Shown here piece by piece: positions 14,963 to 22,872 of a stretch of 35,823 bases of DNA. The stretch lies in assembly GCA_018648655.1 (NCBI GenBank), contig JABGQV010000104.1, positions 1 through 35,823 on the forward strand, read 5' to 3'. The stretch is from Anaerolineae bacterium (lineage in GTDB: Bacteria; Chloroflexota; Anaerolineae; Anaerolineales; Villigracilaceae). The translations under genes were made by a program, and so were the position numbers. Under the pieces are notes generated by a model. It had not been told where the DNA came from. It saw only the letters and a list, made by a program, of their open reading frames with translations, and searched no databases. Each line of letters starts with the position of its first letter. Position 1 is the first letter of the stretch.

Positions 14963-15063
14963 GATGTGCGTTGCATCCATAAGATGCACCGCACATCAGG
15001 TTTGATACGCGTGTTTTTGTTTACCAGAACTGCAACGCACTTAAAAAGTGCATTGCAGTTCTG
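14963..15063. repeat. Paired palindromes (REP/BIME-like)
   Basis: Two hairpins stand 27 bp apart. The first pairs 14963-14977 with 14983-14997 (15 bp, one mismatch, 5-nt loop). The second pairs 15025-15042 with 15046-15063 (18 bp, one mismatch, AAA loop). They share the 10-mer GTGCGTTGCA in opposite orientation, as in a two-unit REP-type element. The pair lies between the methyltransferase gene at 15072 and the pseB-like gene. The second hairpin begins 8 bp past the methyltransferase stop and could attenuate or terminate transcription there, although it lacks a clean U-run. Confidence 0.7.
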
Positions 15064-15071
15064 ATATTGTT

Positions 15072-15872
15072 TTATTTTATGGCTTTGAAAATGCCCGAGT
15101 CTTTTTGAATAAAAATCTCGTCTTTTGTGGCAAGTAAGCTTTCCAGTTCAATTTGAACTTTGTATAACGCTGATGATGGAACTCCTTTTACCTTAGTGGT
15201 TGAATTTATATAATTTATCATCAGTTCAATATCTGTTACATGCAAATTGTCTTCATATCGCATAATCTCAATAGGCGAGAAGTATGGCTTAAGTTGCTCC
15301 AATCCATTATCTAATGTGAAAGGATTTCTAAAAGGAATGAAGTCTGGATCTGGGCTAATTGCCTTCAGCCACTTGTTAATTTCTGCGAGGTGATTTTCCC
15401 CGCTGGTGGCTGCGATAAAAATGCCATCAGATTTCAATACACGTCGAATTTCAGCAAGGGCTTTGGGGCGGTCGGGCACATGATATAGCATGTGATTGGC
15501 GATGACGATGTCGAAGGTTTCGTCATCGAAGGGGATGGATTGTGCATCAATTTCGCGGTAGGAAAAGCCGTGTGAAACCTCGGCAAGATTTTCTTGTGCG
15601 GCAGCAAGCATTCCCGGAGAGAGATCGCTGAGGGTTATCTGCCAATCGGCGGGAATCCGCTCGGGACAGGTTGTCCAGATAAATGCTGAGCCAGATCCCA
15701 ATTCCAAGACTTTTGCAGAAGAAGGCAGCTTTTCATAAGTATCGAAAATCCATGAAGCCCAGCCTTGCTTATTTTCGCTAAAACGTTCGTGAAGCAAAAT
15801 ACGCGCATCCAGGTTTGACGCATCTTTATATTGATCGGTTTTCAGGTAGGTCTGGTCGGTATATTTAGACAT
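15072..15872 (-). CDS. SAM-dependent methyltransferase (Methyltransf_11 type)
   Basis: A 266-aa class I methyltransferase. SAM motif I is 'VLELGSGSAFI' near residues 55-65. The post-I acidic and motif II regions are 'ITLSDLSPGML' and 'IDAQSIPFDDETFDIVIANHMLYHV', followed by 'EIRRVLKSDGIFIAATSGE', all typical of small-molecule methyltransferases. It starts two bases after the sulfotransferase stop and is therefore in the same transcript. In this setting it probably methylates a sugar, a lipid carrier or a glycan terminus; the sequence does not say which. Confidence 0.83.
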   Translation of the reverse strand: MSKYTDQTYLKTDQYKDASNLDARILLHERFSENKQGWASWIFDTYEKLPSSAKVLELGSGSAFIWTTCPERIPADWQITLSDLSPGMLAAAQENLAEVSHGFSYREIDAQSIPFDDETFDIVIANHMLYHVPDRPKALAEIRRVLKSDGIFIAATSGENHLAEINKWLKAISPDPDFIPFRNPFTLDNGLEQLKPYFSPIEIMRYEDNLHVTDIELMINYINSTTKVKGVPSSALYKVQIELESLLATKDEIFIQKDSGIFKAIK

Positions 15873-15874
15873 CG

Positions 15875-16732
15875 TTACTCCCAGCTAAAATCTCTGCCAA
15901 GATAATCATAGAGAGCTTCGTTCTGTATCTTAAAATGCGCCGCTAATTTATCGCGAGTCGTAGCCTGCATTGGCTGATACGAGCCTTCCTTGAAAACACC
16001 GTAAGCATTTTCGGGATGCCACGCAGAAATCCCCAAAAACTCTTGTGCCTTTTGCACCGTTTCTGCTGTGTTTTGATATAAATCTTCGCTTTGTAAAATC
16101 AAGACTTTCTCTTTTGAGAATAAATCATGCCATTTCTTGATTTGAGCCAAATATTCGCCACGTCCTAGATAAGAATATTGCAAATGGCGGTAAGTTGGGT
16201 AGCGCGCACCTGTGCTAATTTTTTCCGCTTCATCAAGCAAACGCTCTGGCTCGGCAGCAATCGCTTCTTCAAAAGAGAGCGGCTCACGTCCCACGCGCAC
16301 CATATGCTGATAATGTGAATAAGCGCGGTTAATTGGATTTCTCAAAAGGATGATGATTTTTGCTTGCGGCATGGCAGATGCGATTCGGTCTGGTGCTGTA
16401 GGGTGGAAGATATAGTACGGGGTCGCTTCTCCTGTCAACTTGCTTCCGCCTCTAAACTTCTTCTTGAGAGGGAAGTGGGCCTGATACCAGCTTGCGCCCT
16501 TGAAATAATTGCAATCGAAATATTTTATCTCTTTCCTAAAAGGTGGTAACACCTGTGGGTGTTTCGACAGGTATCTGAACAAGGACGTTGTACCGCCCTT
16601 CATCACACCTACGATCAAAAAATCGGGGCTTTTGCGCCACAAATAAGTCAGGCGATGCAATGCCCACCAGACCTGTAAGTGCAAAGGTTTTTTTCTGAGT
16701 AATCCGTTTTTAACGCTAGGGTTTTCGATCAT
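15875..16732 (-). CDS. PAPS-dependent carbohydrate sulfotransferase
   Basis: A 285-aa sulfotransferase of the Sulfotransfer_1 type closest to heparan sulfate N-/O-sulfotransferases. It transfers sulfate from PAPS, probably to the glycan made by this cluster. The 5'-phosphosulfate loop is 'FLIVGVMKGGTTSLFRYL' near residues 37-54. The catalytic 'KEIKYFD' follows, then 'WYQAHFP'. The 3'-phosphate site is 'IIILLRNPINRAYSHY' near 124-139. ATG at 16732 overlaps the stop of the upstream methyltransferase gene as ATGA, a coupled arrangement. An in-frame ATG at 16804 would add 24 residues, but only by reading through the end of the upstream gene. No signal peptide or membrane anchor is seen, so it acts in the cytoplasm before export. 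Confidence 0.88.
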   Translation of the reverse strand: MIENPSVKNGLLRKKPLHLQVWWALHRLTYLWRKSPDFLIVGVMKGGTTSLFRYLSKHPQVLPPFRKEIKYFDCNYFKGASWYQAHFPLKKKFRGGSKLTGEATPYYIFHPTAPDRIASAMPQAKIIILLRNPINRAYSHYQHMVRVGREPLSFEEAIAAEPERLLDEAEKISTGARYPTYRHLQYSYLGRGEYLAQIKKWHDLFSKEKVLILQSEDLYQNTAETVQKAQEFLGISAWHPENAYGVFKEGSYQPMQATTRDKLAAHFKIQNEALYDYLGRDFSWE

Positions 16733-17574
16733 TTTTTCTTGAAGACAACCATTGGGTACTGCCCATGCTTGCCAAAAAAACGGGTAAAGACATCTTCTTT
16801 CCAAAATAAAATTTTCAGGAAGAACTTTCCACCCAAAGCGGCATGGATAAATGTGCGTAAAAAGTGAGTGTTGACGCTACGCCAAGCAAATATCTCAATC
16901 GGTGTCAAATCTTTAAGTTCTTCTTTTAGCCAGATTGCACTTGTTTTTCTAATAAAGGTGCCAACATCTGCTTCTTGAGCGGTCTTTTTCTTTTTAATCA
17001 AAGAAAATTCTTTTCCGCGCAATCTAAAACGAATGAATTTGACCAGACGAATAAATGGCCTTGCGATACGCATCAAAAGTGGGTCTCCCCAGCCGTTCAC
17101 AACTACTGCGCTCCCACCTGTTTTTAGGACACGGAAAAATTCGATATAAGCCTGACGATGCTCATCCATTGGCAAATGGTGAATGGTGTGCATCGAAACC
17201 AAGCCATCAAAAACGCTCGGGGCAAAGGGCAAATTTGCCACATCTACCACAACGGGCAGGGCGTGTGTGCCGAGTCGTTTTTTTGCTTCTTGCAAAGCCG
17301 TAATCGAAATATCGGCGCAGACGCGATATTGATATTCTTTTGAATAGGTCAAATACTCAGGGTATTGCACTGGGCCTGACCCGGCATCGAGCAAAAATCT
17401 GCCAAAGGGGGGCAGGTGATCGTTAACGCGCATCCGCGTTTTATGAATATACTCCCGAGAAACAGGGCGCAAATCTTCATAGCGGGCGTTCTGGTAATTG
17501 CCGTCTTCTTCTTGTGACCACCCGACTTGGTCGTAAAATTGGCGTACATCTTTTTTTGTGTTTTTTTCAGTCAT
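16729..17574 (-). CDS. SAM-dependent methyltransferase
   Basis: A 281-aa class I methyltransferase. Motif I is 'FLLDAGSGPVQYPEY' near residues 59-73. 'VCADISITALQEAKKRLG' carries the acidic ribose-binding residue. 'PFAPSVFDGLVSMHTIHHLPMDEH' and 'VLKTGGSAVVVNGWGDP' are the standard later motifs. The C-terminal part (about 190-280) is basic and carries hydrophobic aromatic stretches. It is translationally coupled to the sulfotransferase by an ATGA overlap. The substrate is unknown, probably a sugar or lipid intermediate of the glycan cluster. Confidence 0.83.
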   Translation of the reverse strand: MTEKNTKKDVRQFYDQVGWSQEEDGNYQNARYEDLRPVSREYIHKTRMRVNDHLPPFGRFLLDAGSGPVQYPEYLTYSKEYQYRVCADISITALQEAKKRLGTHALPVVVDVANLPFAPSVFDGLVSMHTIHHLPMDEHRQAYIEFFRVLKTGGSAVVVNGWGDPLLMRIARPFIRLVKFIRFRLRGKEFSLIKKKKTAQEADVGTFIRKTSAIWLKEELKDLTPIEIFAWRSVNTHFLRTFIHAALGGKFFLKILFWKEDVFTRFFGKHGQYPMVVFKKK

Positions 17575-17596
17575 AATTTTTATAGGATATAGTGTC

Positions 17597-17625
17597 GCCT
17601 CGCGCGCGTTTCAAACTTGCGAGGC
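17597..17625. other. Small hairpin between two glycan-cluster genes
   Basis: GCCTCGC (17597-17603) pairs with GCGAGGC (17619-17625) around a 15-nt loop. It lies in the 129-bp gap between the Pcs-like gene and the methyltransferase gene, about 23 bp upstream of the latter's start. There is no U-run. The rest of this gap shows nothing recognisable. Confidence 0.4.
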
Positions 17626-17703
17626 GTTGGTCAACATTTTTGCGAGGTGAGCATTATTCTGCTAAGGCCGAGAATCTCTTTGGGTACGGCACTCAAGCCC
17701 AAA

Positions 17704-18411
17704 TTAAGGGTGGTGCGGTTTTTCATCCACAACTTTTTGATGGTAAAGAAAGGACATAATCGCATAATAAATCGGATATAGCAGAGAGAATAGCGCTGTG
17801 TTATATGCCCAATCTGCATTAGGGTAGAAGCAGAGGACAATCATAACACCGCCGTATAAAATCGAAAGGAGGAGGGTTGTTTTTTGCAGCCAGCGCGTTT
17901 GGGATGGGTATATATAGCGGATAGGCACAAAGGTCATCACTGATAAAAAGATGAGAATAATCACGACCCAGAAGGTGGGCAGTTGCAGGATATAAAGATA
18001 AAGGAAAAGTACATTCCAATAAGATGGAAAGCCGACAAAGGAAGCATCTGCTTTGGCGTGGGTTTGGCTAAAGCCATAAAGACTGGCTCCTAGAGGAAAG
18101 AGGGCAATCCATATCAGATTTTGTGGGAGAATGCCAAAGACGATTAAGGCTAAGACGGGCAGAAAGGTGTAGGTTATATAATCTACGATATTGTCCATTG
18201 TTGCGCCGTCGATGCTGGGGGCGTTCTTTTTTACGTCGAAGTAGCGCGCAAGAGTGCCATCCGATGAATCGACAATGACTGCTAGCCAAAGAGCAACAAA
18301 GAAGGTGGGCGCGTCTTTATTAAGTAAGGCAAGTGCCGCCCAAAACGCGAGGAAAATTCCCGTGCCGGTGTAGATATGAGTGGCGATTGCACCGATTTTT
18401 TTAAAGTTCAT
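17704..18411 (-). CDS. Phosphatidylcholine synthase-like CDP-alcohol phosphotransferase
   Basis: A 235-aa integral membrane enzyme with about eight hydrophobic segments. It carries the CDP-alcohol phosphotransferase motif in the special spacing of phosphatidylcholine synthase, DGX2ARX12GX3DX3D: Asp51, Gly52, Ala55, Arg56, Gly69, Asp73, Asp77. Further Pcs-like stretches are 'THIYTGTGIF' at the N-terminus, 'MDNIVDYITYTF', 'GFPSYWNVLFLYLY' and 'FVPIRYIYPSQTR'. Bacterial Pcs joins CDP-diacylglycerol and choline. Length and motifs fit that family better than PgsA or PssA. It starts three bases after the glycosyltransferase stop, inside the glycan cluster, so an alternative is transfer of a lipid phosphate to another alcohol. 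Choline use is not proven by the sequence. Confidence 0.82.
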   Translation of the reverse strand: MNFKKIGAIATHIYTGTGIFLAFWAALALLNKDAPTFFVALWLAVIVDSSDGTLARYFDVKKNAPSIDGATMDNIVDYITYTFLPVLALIVFGILPQNLIWIALFPLGASLYGFSQTHAKADASFVGFPSYWNVLFLYLYILQLPTFWVVIILIFLSVMTFVPIRYIYPSQTRWLQKTTLLLSILYGGVMIVLCFYPNADWAYNTALFSLLYPIYYAIMSFLYHQKVVDEKPHHP

Positions 18412-18414
18412 TCA

Positions 18415-19995
18415 CTATTCCCACGCCATCTCTTCGCCAGCCAAGTAGCCAAAGGTTTTCTCGAATTTTGCCAAGCCTTTTTCTGTCATTACTTTTTCAA
18501 GTGACCATTTCGCTTCATCTTCCCAGAAATGTTGGACATGCCAAGGGTAAGATTGTGGATACTCGAAGAAGAATCTATAGGCATAAGTCCACGCGGATTC
18601 TACATCTTCTCGGCTAGGAGCATAATCTTTGGGGGCGGAGATCACTTTTTCTAGAGTCTCAAAGTATTCATCCCAAGAATTTGGCTCAAGGGTGAAGCCT
18701 TTGCCACGATAATGAGTCTGCCCAGTGACGATGACAGGGAGTCCGATCATTGCCATTTCCATGCCGACTGTGGTCGTGAAGACCAAGCCCACATCGGTGG
18801 TATTGACTAAATCGTAGGTGTTAATTTTGGCATCTGCACGCAGGATATGGATATTTTCTGGTAACTCAGGATATTTCTCTGACAAAATATCGTAGACGGA
18901 TAAGCCCCAGCCAAGTCCTTCACCTGGGTGAACGCGAAGGACAAATTGAACATCATCCCGTTTTGCGAAGAATTTGATGGTGCGGGACATCCATTCTGTC
19001 ATGCTTTTGCTGAAAGTATGACGCCCGAGGGTCAGGCTGTCACCAAGAACATTGGCGGGGAGCAAAACGAGAGGGCGGTCATCTAACCCTAGCTCTTTAC
19101 GAACTTTATCTGTCCCCTGTGATTCGATATTTTGCCATGTGCGCGCGAAGTTTTCCCATAAGCCACCACCTTGACGGGCAGAGAAGAATTCTTTGACGCG
19201 ATCCCATTCTTTTTCATTGAGCGGGGTATCTTTTCGGGCCTTCCATAAATCGGAGGTGTCTTGACGCATCACATCTGCATTTTGCGCCATCCAGATTCTT
19301 TCGCTTTGTTCGCCAAATTCGTAGGTGGTGACGGGGATATTGAGATATTTGGCTACTTTGAAGGTCATCCTAAATTCTAGGATGCTCCCATTGGGAAGGG
19401 CTATTGCGTCAAAAGATTCTCGTTGCAATAATGCTAATATAACGCAAGCATGCCTCAGGTCACGGGCGTATCGGCGCGCGTAGAGGGCAGAATCTACATC
19501 AATTTCTTCGTGGAGGAGACTATATTGCGTATCTCTGTAAGCAGATGCATCCAACTGAGTAGAAAGCGCATCGGGAAGAGAATCTGCTTGAGGGGCAGAT
19601 AAAAGCGAGATCGTCCGCACCATTCCGTTGAGAGGTTTGAGGGCATCTTTGAGATATAAATCTTGGCGGCGGAGATCGAAGCGATTATCCACTTTCTTCC
19701 AGTGGGCGTGGGGGAGGTAGGCGAGGGTGACTTCGTGACCGAGCGCAGAGAGAGCGAGGGCGGTCATGGCGGAGTGCTCAACCCAATAACGGAGCATGGT
19801 GAAAATGAGCACTTTTTTGCCCGTTTTGGGGCGTTGTGCAGCTTTTGCTTGCTCGACCCAGTGAGGGAGGGATGCTTTTAATTTTTTAGCAGAATATCCA
19901 CCAACAGGAGGTTTTCCACCTTGGCGGAGGAGCCAATATAGTTCGGCGGTGAGGGGCAGGTCGCCGAGGAGGTCTTTTATTTTAGATTTGTTCAT
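18415..19995 (-). CDS. Capsule-polysaccharide-type GT-B glycosyltransferase
   Basis: A 526-aa protein with a GT-B architecture like capsule polysaccharide biosynthesis (KpsS/KpsC-type) and polysialyltransferase-like enzymes. The N-terminal half contains a Rossmann-like start 'KKVLIFTMLRYWVEHSAMTALALSALGHEVTL'-type region. The C-terminal half has 'FVLRVHPGE' and 'VNTTDVGLVFTTTVGMEMAMIGLPVIVTG', the nucleotide-sugar-binding region of such enzymes, then 'HYRGKGFT'. No membrane segment is seen. A GTG four codons upstream (20007) is possible, but ATG 19995 is preferred; neither has a clear ribosome site. It precedes the Pcs-like gene by three bases and follows the Wzt gene across a repeat. Confidence 0.75.
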   Translation of the reverse strand: MNKSKIKDLLGDLPLTAELYWLLRQGGKPPVGGYSAKKLKASLPHWVEQAKAAQRPKTGKKVLIFTMLRYWVEHSAMTALALSALGHEVTLAYLPHAHWKKVDNRFDLRRQDLYLKDALKPLNGMVRTISLLSAPQADSLPDALSTQLDASAYRDTQYSLLHEEIDVDSALYARRYARDLRHACVILALLQRESFDAIALPNGSILEFRMTFKVAKYLNIPVTTYEFGEQSERIWMAQNADVMRQDTSDLWKARKDTPLNEKEWDRVKEFFSARQGGGLWENFARTWQNIESQGTDKVRKELGLDDRPLVLLPANVLGDSLTLGRHTFSKSMTEWMSRTIKFFAKRDDVQFVLRVHPGEGLGWGLSVYDILSEKYPELPENIHILRADAKINTYDLVNTTDVGLVFTTTVGMEMAMIGLPVIVTGQTHYRGKGFTLEPNSWDEYFETLEKVISAPKDYAPSREDVESAWTYAYRFFFEYPQSYPWHVQHFWEDEAKWSLEKVMTEKGLAKFEKTFGYLAGEEMAWE

Positions 19996-20003
19996 GTTTT
20001 TGT

Positions 20004-20134
20004 ACACAGATTTACACGGAGAAAAACTTTAACCACGAAGGTTCACGAAGGAAAAACTTTTTTGTTCTTTGCTTTTAACTTGGTGCTTCTTTGTGTTTAA
20101 AAAACTCTGTGCTTTCCGTGTTCTTTGTGGTGAA
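20004..20134. repeat. Repeat-filled intergenic region (ACCACGAAGG type)
   Basis: Short related words occur in both orientations: ACACAGATTTACACGGAG and ACCACGAAGG-TTCACGAAGG on the left, and TTTCCGTGTTCTTTGTGGTG on the right. The right half is roughly the reverse complement of the left. This matches a degenerate dispersed repeat family found in many genomes, from general knowledge. It separates the Wzt gene from the glycosyltransferase gene; no promoter or terminator stands out in it. Confidence 0.6.
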
Positions 20135-20137
20135 TAA

Positions 20138-21406
20138 TTATTCAACCTTCTCAATTTTCCAATCAAAACGCGGTCTAATTGCGCCAGGTCGTGGCTCATC
20201 CCAGTGCATGCCGGGTGCGCCAGCGGTGTCTACGTTGAATTCTAGCGTGCGCTCTTCGGCAAAAAATCGCCTAATTCGGTACGCACTCGCGTTCACGCCC
20301 AGCGTATATCGCCCCGTATTTAGCAAATCGGGCGGCACCACGCAGCGGCTCATATATCGCCCCGCTTTTCGCTCGGTGTGGGTGTTGAACATTTTCGGGT
20401 CGTCAGTATCAAAGGATGTGAAAACTGGCTCGCCGCGCGCTGTATAAAGATAGATTCCGACTCGTAAACCAGTGATTGCTTCATCAAGTTGATATTCAAA
20501 CTCGAGCGTAAATTCTTCGGTGGATCGGATGGTCTCGACGATATTTCCGCGATTATCGACAATGCGAATCGCACGTGGTGTGAAGGGGGGGGCTGTTACT
20601 GGGATATCTTCTGGTCCCCAAACTTTTTCCCCTGCCCGCGCATGCCCAGCCGAGAGATAATAATCAACTGCCTCGGCAGTGGGCGCGCGCATAATCATTT
20701 TGCCTTTTTCTAAAACAATAGATTCATCTGTCAACCTTAAAACCGCCGACATGTTATGGCTCACGAAAAGCACTGTCCGCCCTGCTTCGGCGACATCGTT
20801 CATCTTACCAATACATTTACGTTGGAACTCAGCATCACCGACCGCGAGAACTTCATCCACGACGAGAATCTCCGGCTCAAGGTGCGCGGCGACTGCAAAA
20901 GCGAGTCGTAGATACATGCCTGAAGAGTAGCGTTTGACGGGGGTGTCGATAAATTTCTCTACTTCCGAAAAAGCGACAATTTCATCAAATTTACGTGTGA
21001 TTTCAGAGCGGTGCATCCCTAAAATCGCGCCGTTGAGATAGAGATTTTCACGCCCCGTTAATTCGGGGTGAAATCCCGTCCCAACTTCGAGGAGCGAGCC
21101 AACGCGTCCACGCAATTGGATTTCTCCTGTTGTGGGTTCAACCACGCGGGAGAGCAATTTGAGCAAGGTACTTTTCCCCGCGCCATTGTGACCAATGATG
21201 CCGAGAACTTGCCCTTCTTCCACGTCAAAGGAAATATCCTTGACCGCCCAAATTATATTGTCGGGCTTTTTGGCCGCAAGGCGTTTCTGGCGCGAGAAAG
21301 TATTCGCGATGGTATCGCGCAGGGTATTATAGCCACCGCGATTCTGTGGGGCTGTTCCGATTTTGTATTTTTTACCGAGGTTTTTTACTTGAACTGCTTT
21401 TGTCAT
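20138..21406 (-). CDS. Wzt-type polysaccharide ABC transporter ATP-binding protein
   Basis: A 422-aa ATPase of ABC-type O-antigen/teichoic acid exporters. Walker A is GHNGAGKST at residues 72-80. The family-specific 'RVGSLLEVGTGFHPELTGREN' follows at about 104-124. The signature 'YSSGMYLRLAFA' and Walker B 'ILVVDEVLAVGD' are intact. Residues about 255-422 form a Wzt-C-like beta-sandwich, which in E. coli O8/O9a Wzt recognises the capped polysaccharide end. A sulfated or methylated chain end would fit the neighbouring modification genes. The partner permease (Wzm) is not in this window. It is the first gene of the minus-strand glycan cluster. Confidence 0.92.
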   Translation of the reverse strand: MTKAVQVKNLGKKYKIGTAPQNRGGYNTLRDTIANTFSRQKRLAAKKPDNIIWAVKDISFDVEEGQVLGIIGHNGAGKSTLLKLLSRVVEPTTGEIQLRGRVGSLLEVGTGFHPELTGRENLYLNGAILGMHRSEITRKFDEIVAFSEVEKFIDTPVKRYSSGMYLRLAFAVAAHLEPEILVVDEVLAVGDAEFQRKCIGKMNDVAEAGRTVLFVSHNMSAVLRLTDESIVLEKGKMIMRAPTAEAVDYYLSAGHARAGEKVWGPEDIPVTAPPFTPRAIRIVDNRGNIVETIRSTEEFTLEFEYQLDEAITGLRVGIYLYTARGEPVFTSFDTDDPKMFNTHTERKAGRYMSRCVVPPDLLNTGRYTLGVNASAYRIRRFFAEERTLEFNVDTAGAPGMHWDEPRPGAIRPRFDWKIEKVE

Positions 21407-21495
21407 ATTTTTTTACTCAAATAAACGTGTATGGTATCTGTGCGGCAGATGAAGAGAGAATATACTTTCTTTACGCCTTATAATCTTATTTTAGG

Positions 21496-21518
21496 GCACT
21501 CACGCTAAAATCGAGTGC
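21496..21518 (-). terminator. Possible weak terminator after the zinc-ribbon gene
   Basis: On the minus strand GCACTC pairs with GAGTGC around an 11-nt loop, extended by AGGGC/GCCCT-like pairing further out. It sits just past the stop codon of the zinc-ribbon gene and before the Wzt gene. There is no strong U-run, so this is tentative. Confidence 0.3.
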
Positions 21519-21537
21519 GCGGCCTTTTTATCAAGCC

Positions 21538-22872
21538 CTAAATAACCTCATCTAGCCATCCCAACACGCTACTTTTTTTCTTTTTAGGCTTTAGCGCGTC
21601 TGGTAGCTCTCCTTCTATCTCACCATTTTGCCCGTTGATGAGTACAAGATAATCTTTATCTTCATAAGGGTAGGTTGTCATCCACACGGGTAAAAGAAGC
21701 AATTTATAAGAAGTGATTGCCATATTTGCTGATGATGAGCGGAAATTCCTGAGCTGATATAAACTTCGTTTTAGTTTTTTCTTTTCGTTTTTATAGGCAC
21801 GGCTACGTGCTTCTAATGCGGCGGTGCTTAACTCAATTTCGTAGGTTTCAGCTGCCCAATTAGAAAGATAGCGCGGATCATAAGCTTTTGTTTCGCTGAG
21901 CCTATAATTTTTAATTAGGCTGTGCAAAAAACGCTCATGTTTTTTAGCGGCAGGGATAATTAAATCATCTACAAAAATTGTACTATTGCCACGCTCAGTT
22001 ATATAAGTTTTTTCTGCCTTGAGGCCAAAACCATAAACGTCTCGATTTTTTTCTTCTGTTAGGCGTTCGCCACTATAACTAATAGAACCGCCAATATCAA
22101 AAGTCCAAACAGGGATATAAACACCGCGTGGCTGTAAAACTCTGCCTTGAGGTGTGAAATTATTTTCTTTTACCCATTTAATTAAAAGCTGTGCGGCATG
22201 ACGCTGGTTAAATTTATGCAGAATAATGGCATCGGGGTTAAGCAAATCACGTGTTTCGCCATGATTTACAATATGTGGCGAGGCACAATAAGCACAACTT
22301 TCTGAAATAGCATCAGGAGCTAAGATGAACTCTGCACTACAGCCTTCACAATGAAATACTTTGCGCGATATAGGTTTGCTATGCCCGCGTAAAGTTGCCA
22401 TTGTCGAGAAAAAATCTTGTTCCTGGTTTTCTGAGTGATTGCTTTCTGTCTTATCTTTTGTCGTGCAAAAATCGCAAATCAGCGTTTCACCATCTGGCGA
22501 AAAACTCATTATTCCAGCGCAACTAGGGCATTCAAAACGGTCGGCATTTGTCTCTCTCTCGCTAGCCGTAGGGGCGATAATTGTATTAGAATCTACAATC
22601 TCACCGACTTTTAGTGTGCCGTTCAAAATAGCTAAAGAACGTCGCGCGCGGGCATGTGTCATCCGATATGAAAGTGCCTCATCTAGCGCATTGCGCTTTT
22701 TTGCTTCATCACTTTCAATTTCGCTCATATAAAACCATAAATCGGCGAGCAGGTCGTGGTCTCTGGCTGTATATAAAGCGCGCTCAAAATAATTTCTAGC
22801 CGAATTCAACTCCCCAGTTTTTAGTGCCGTTATTCCGCTGAGCATTAAACTACGTAATCGTGCTTCGCTCAT
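21538..22872 (-). CDS. Zinc-ribbon protein with N-terminal TPR-like helices, function unknown
   Basis: A 444-aa protein. Residues 1-85 look like TPR-type helical repeats ('ALKTGELNSARNYFERAL'). A first zinc ribbon has CPSC and CDFC (about 116-138), and a second has CEGC and CAYC (about 176-198). The C-terminal region is mixed alpha/beta and ends with 'LPVWMTTYPYEDKDYLVLINGQNGEIEGELP', a motif I recognise from uncharacterised zinc-ribbon proteins sometimes labelled PriA-like; it lacks any helicase motif, so that label should not be used. A basic coiled-coil-like stretch lies near 345-375. It overlaps folP by four bases (ATGA), so it is translated with the folate genes. Confidence 0.65.
   Translation of the reverse strand: MSEARLRSLMLSGITALKTGELNSARNYFERALYTARDHDLLADLWFYMSEIESDEAKKRNALDEALSYRMTHARARRSLAILNGTLKVGEIVDSNTIIAPTASERETNADRFECPSCAGIMSFSPDGETLICDFCTTKDKTESNHSENQEQDFFSTMATLRGHSKPISRKVFHCEGCSAEFILAPDAISESCAYCASPHIVNHGETRDLLNPDAIILHKFNQRHAAQLLIKWVKENNFTPQGRVLQPRGVYIPVWTFDIGGSISYSGERLTEEKNRDVYGFGLKAEKTYITERGNSTIFVDDLIIPAAKKHERFLHSLIKNYRLSETKAYDPRYLSNWAAETYEIELSTAALEARSRAYKNEKKKLKRSLYQLRNFRSSSANMAITSYKLLLLPVWMTTYPYEDKDYLVLINGQNGEIEGELPDALKPKKKKSSVLGWLDEVI

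Noticed and set aside
12860-20134. CRISPR-like interpretation of the repeats in the glycan cluster
   Set aside because: The repeats differ from each other, are not regularly spaced and have no cas genes nearby.
21538-22872. PriA helicase label for the zinc-ribbon protein
   Set aside because: No Walker motifs or helicase motifs are present; only the CxxC pairs resemble PriA's zinc region.
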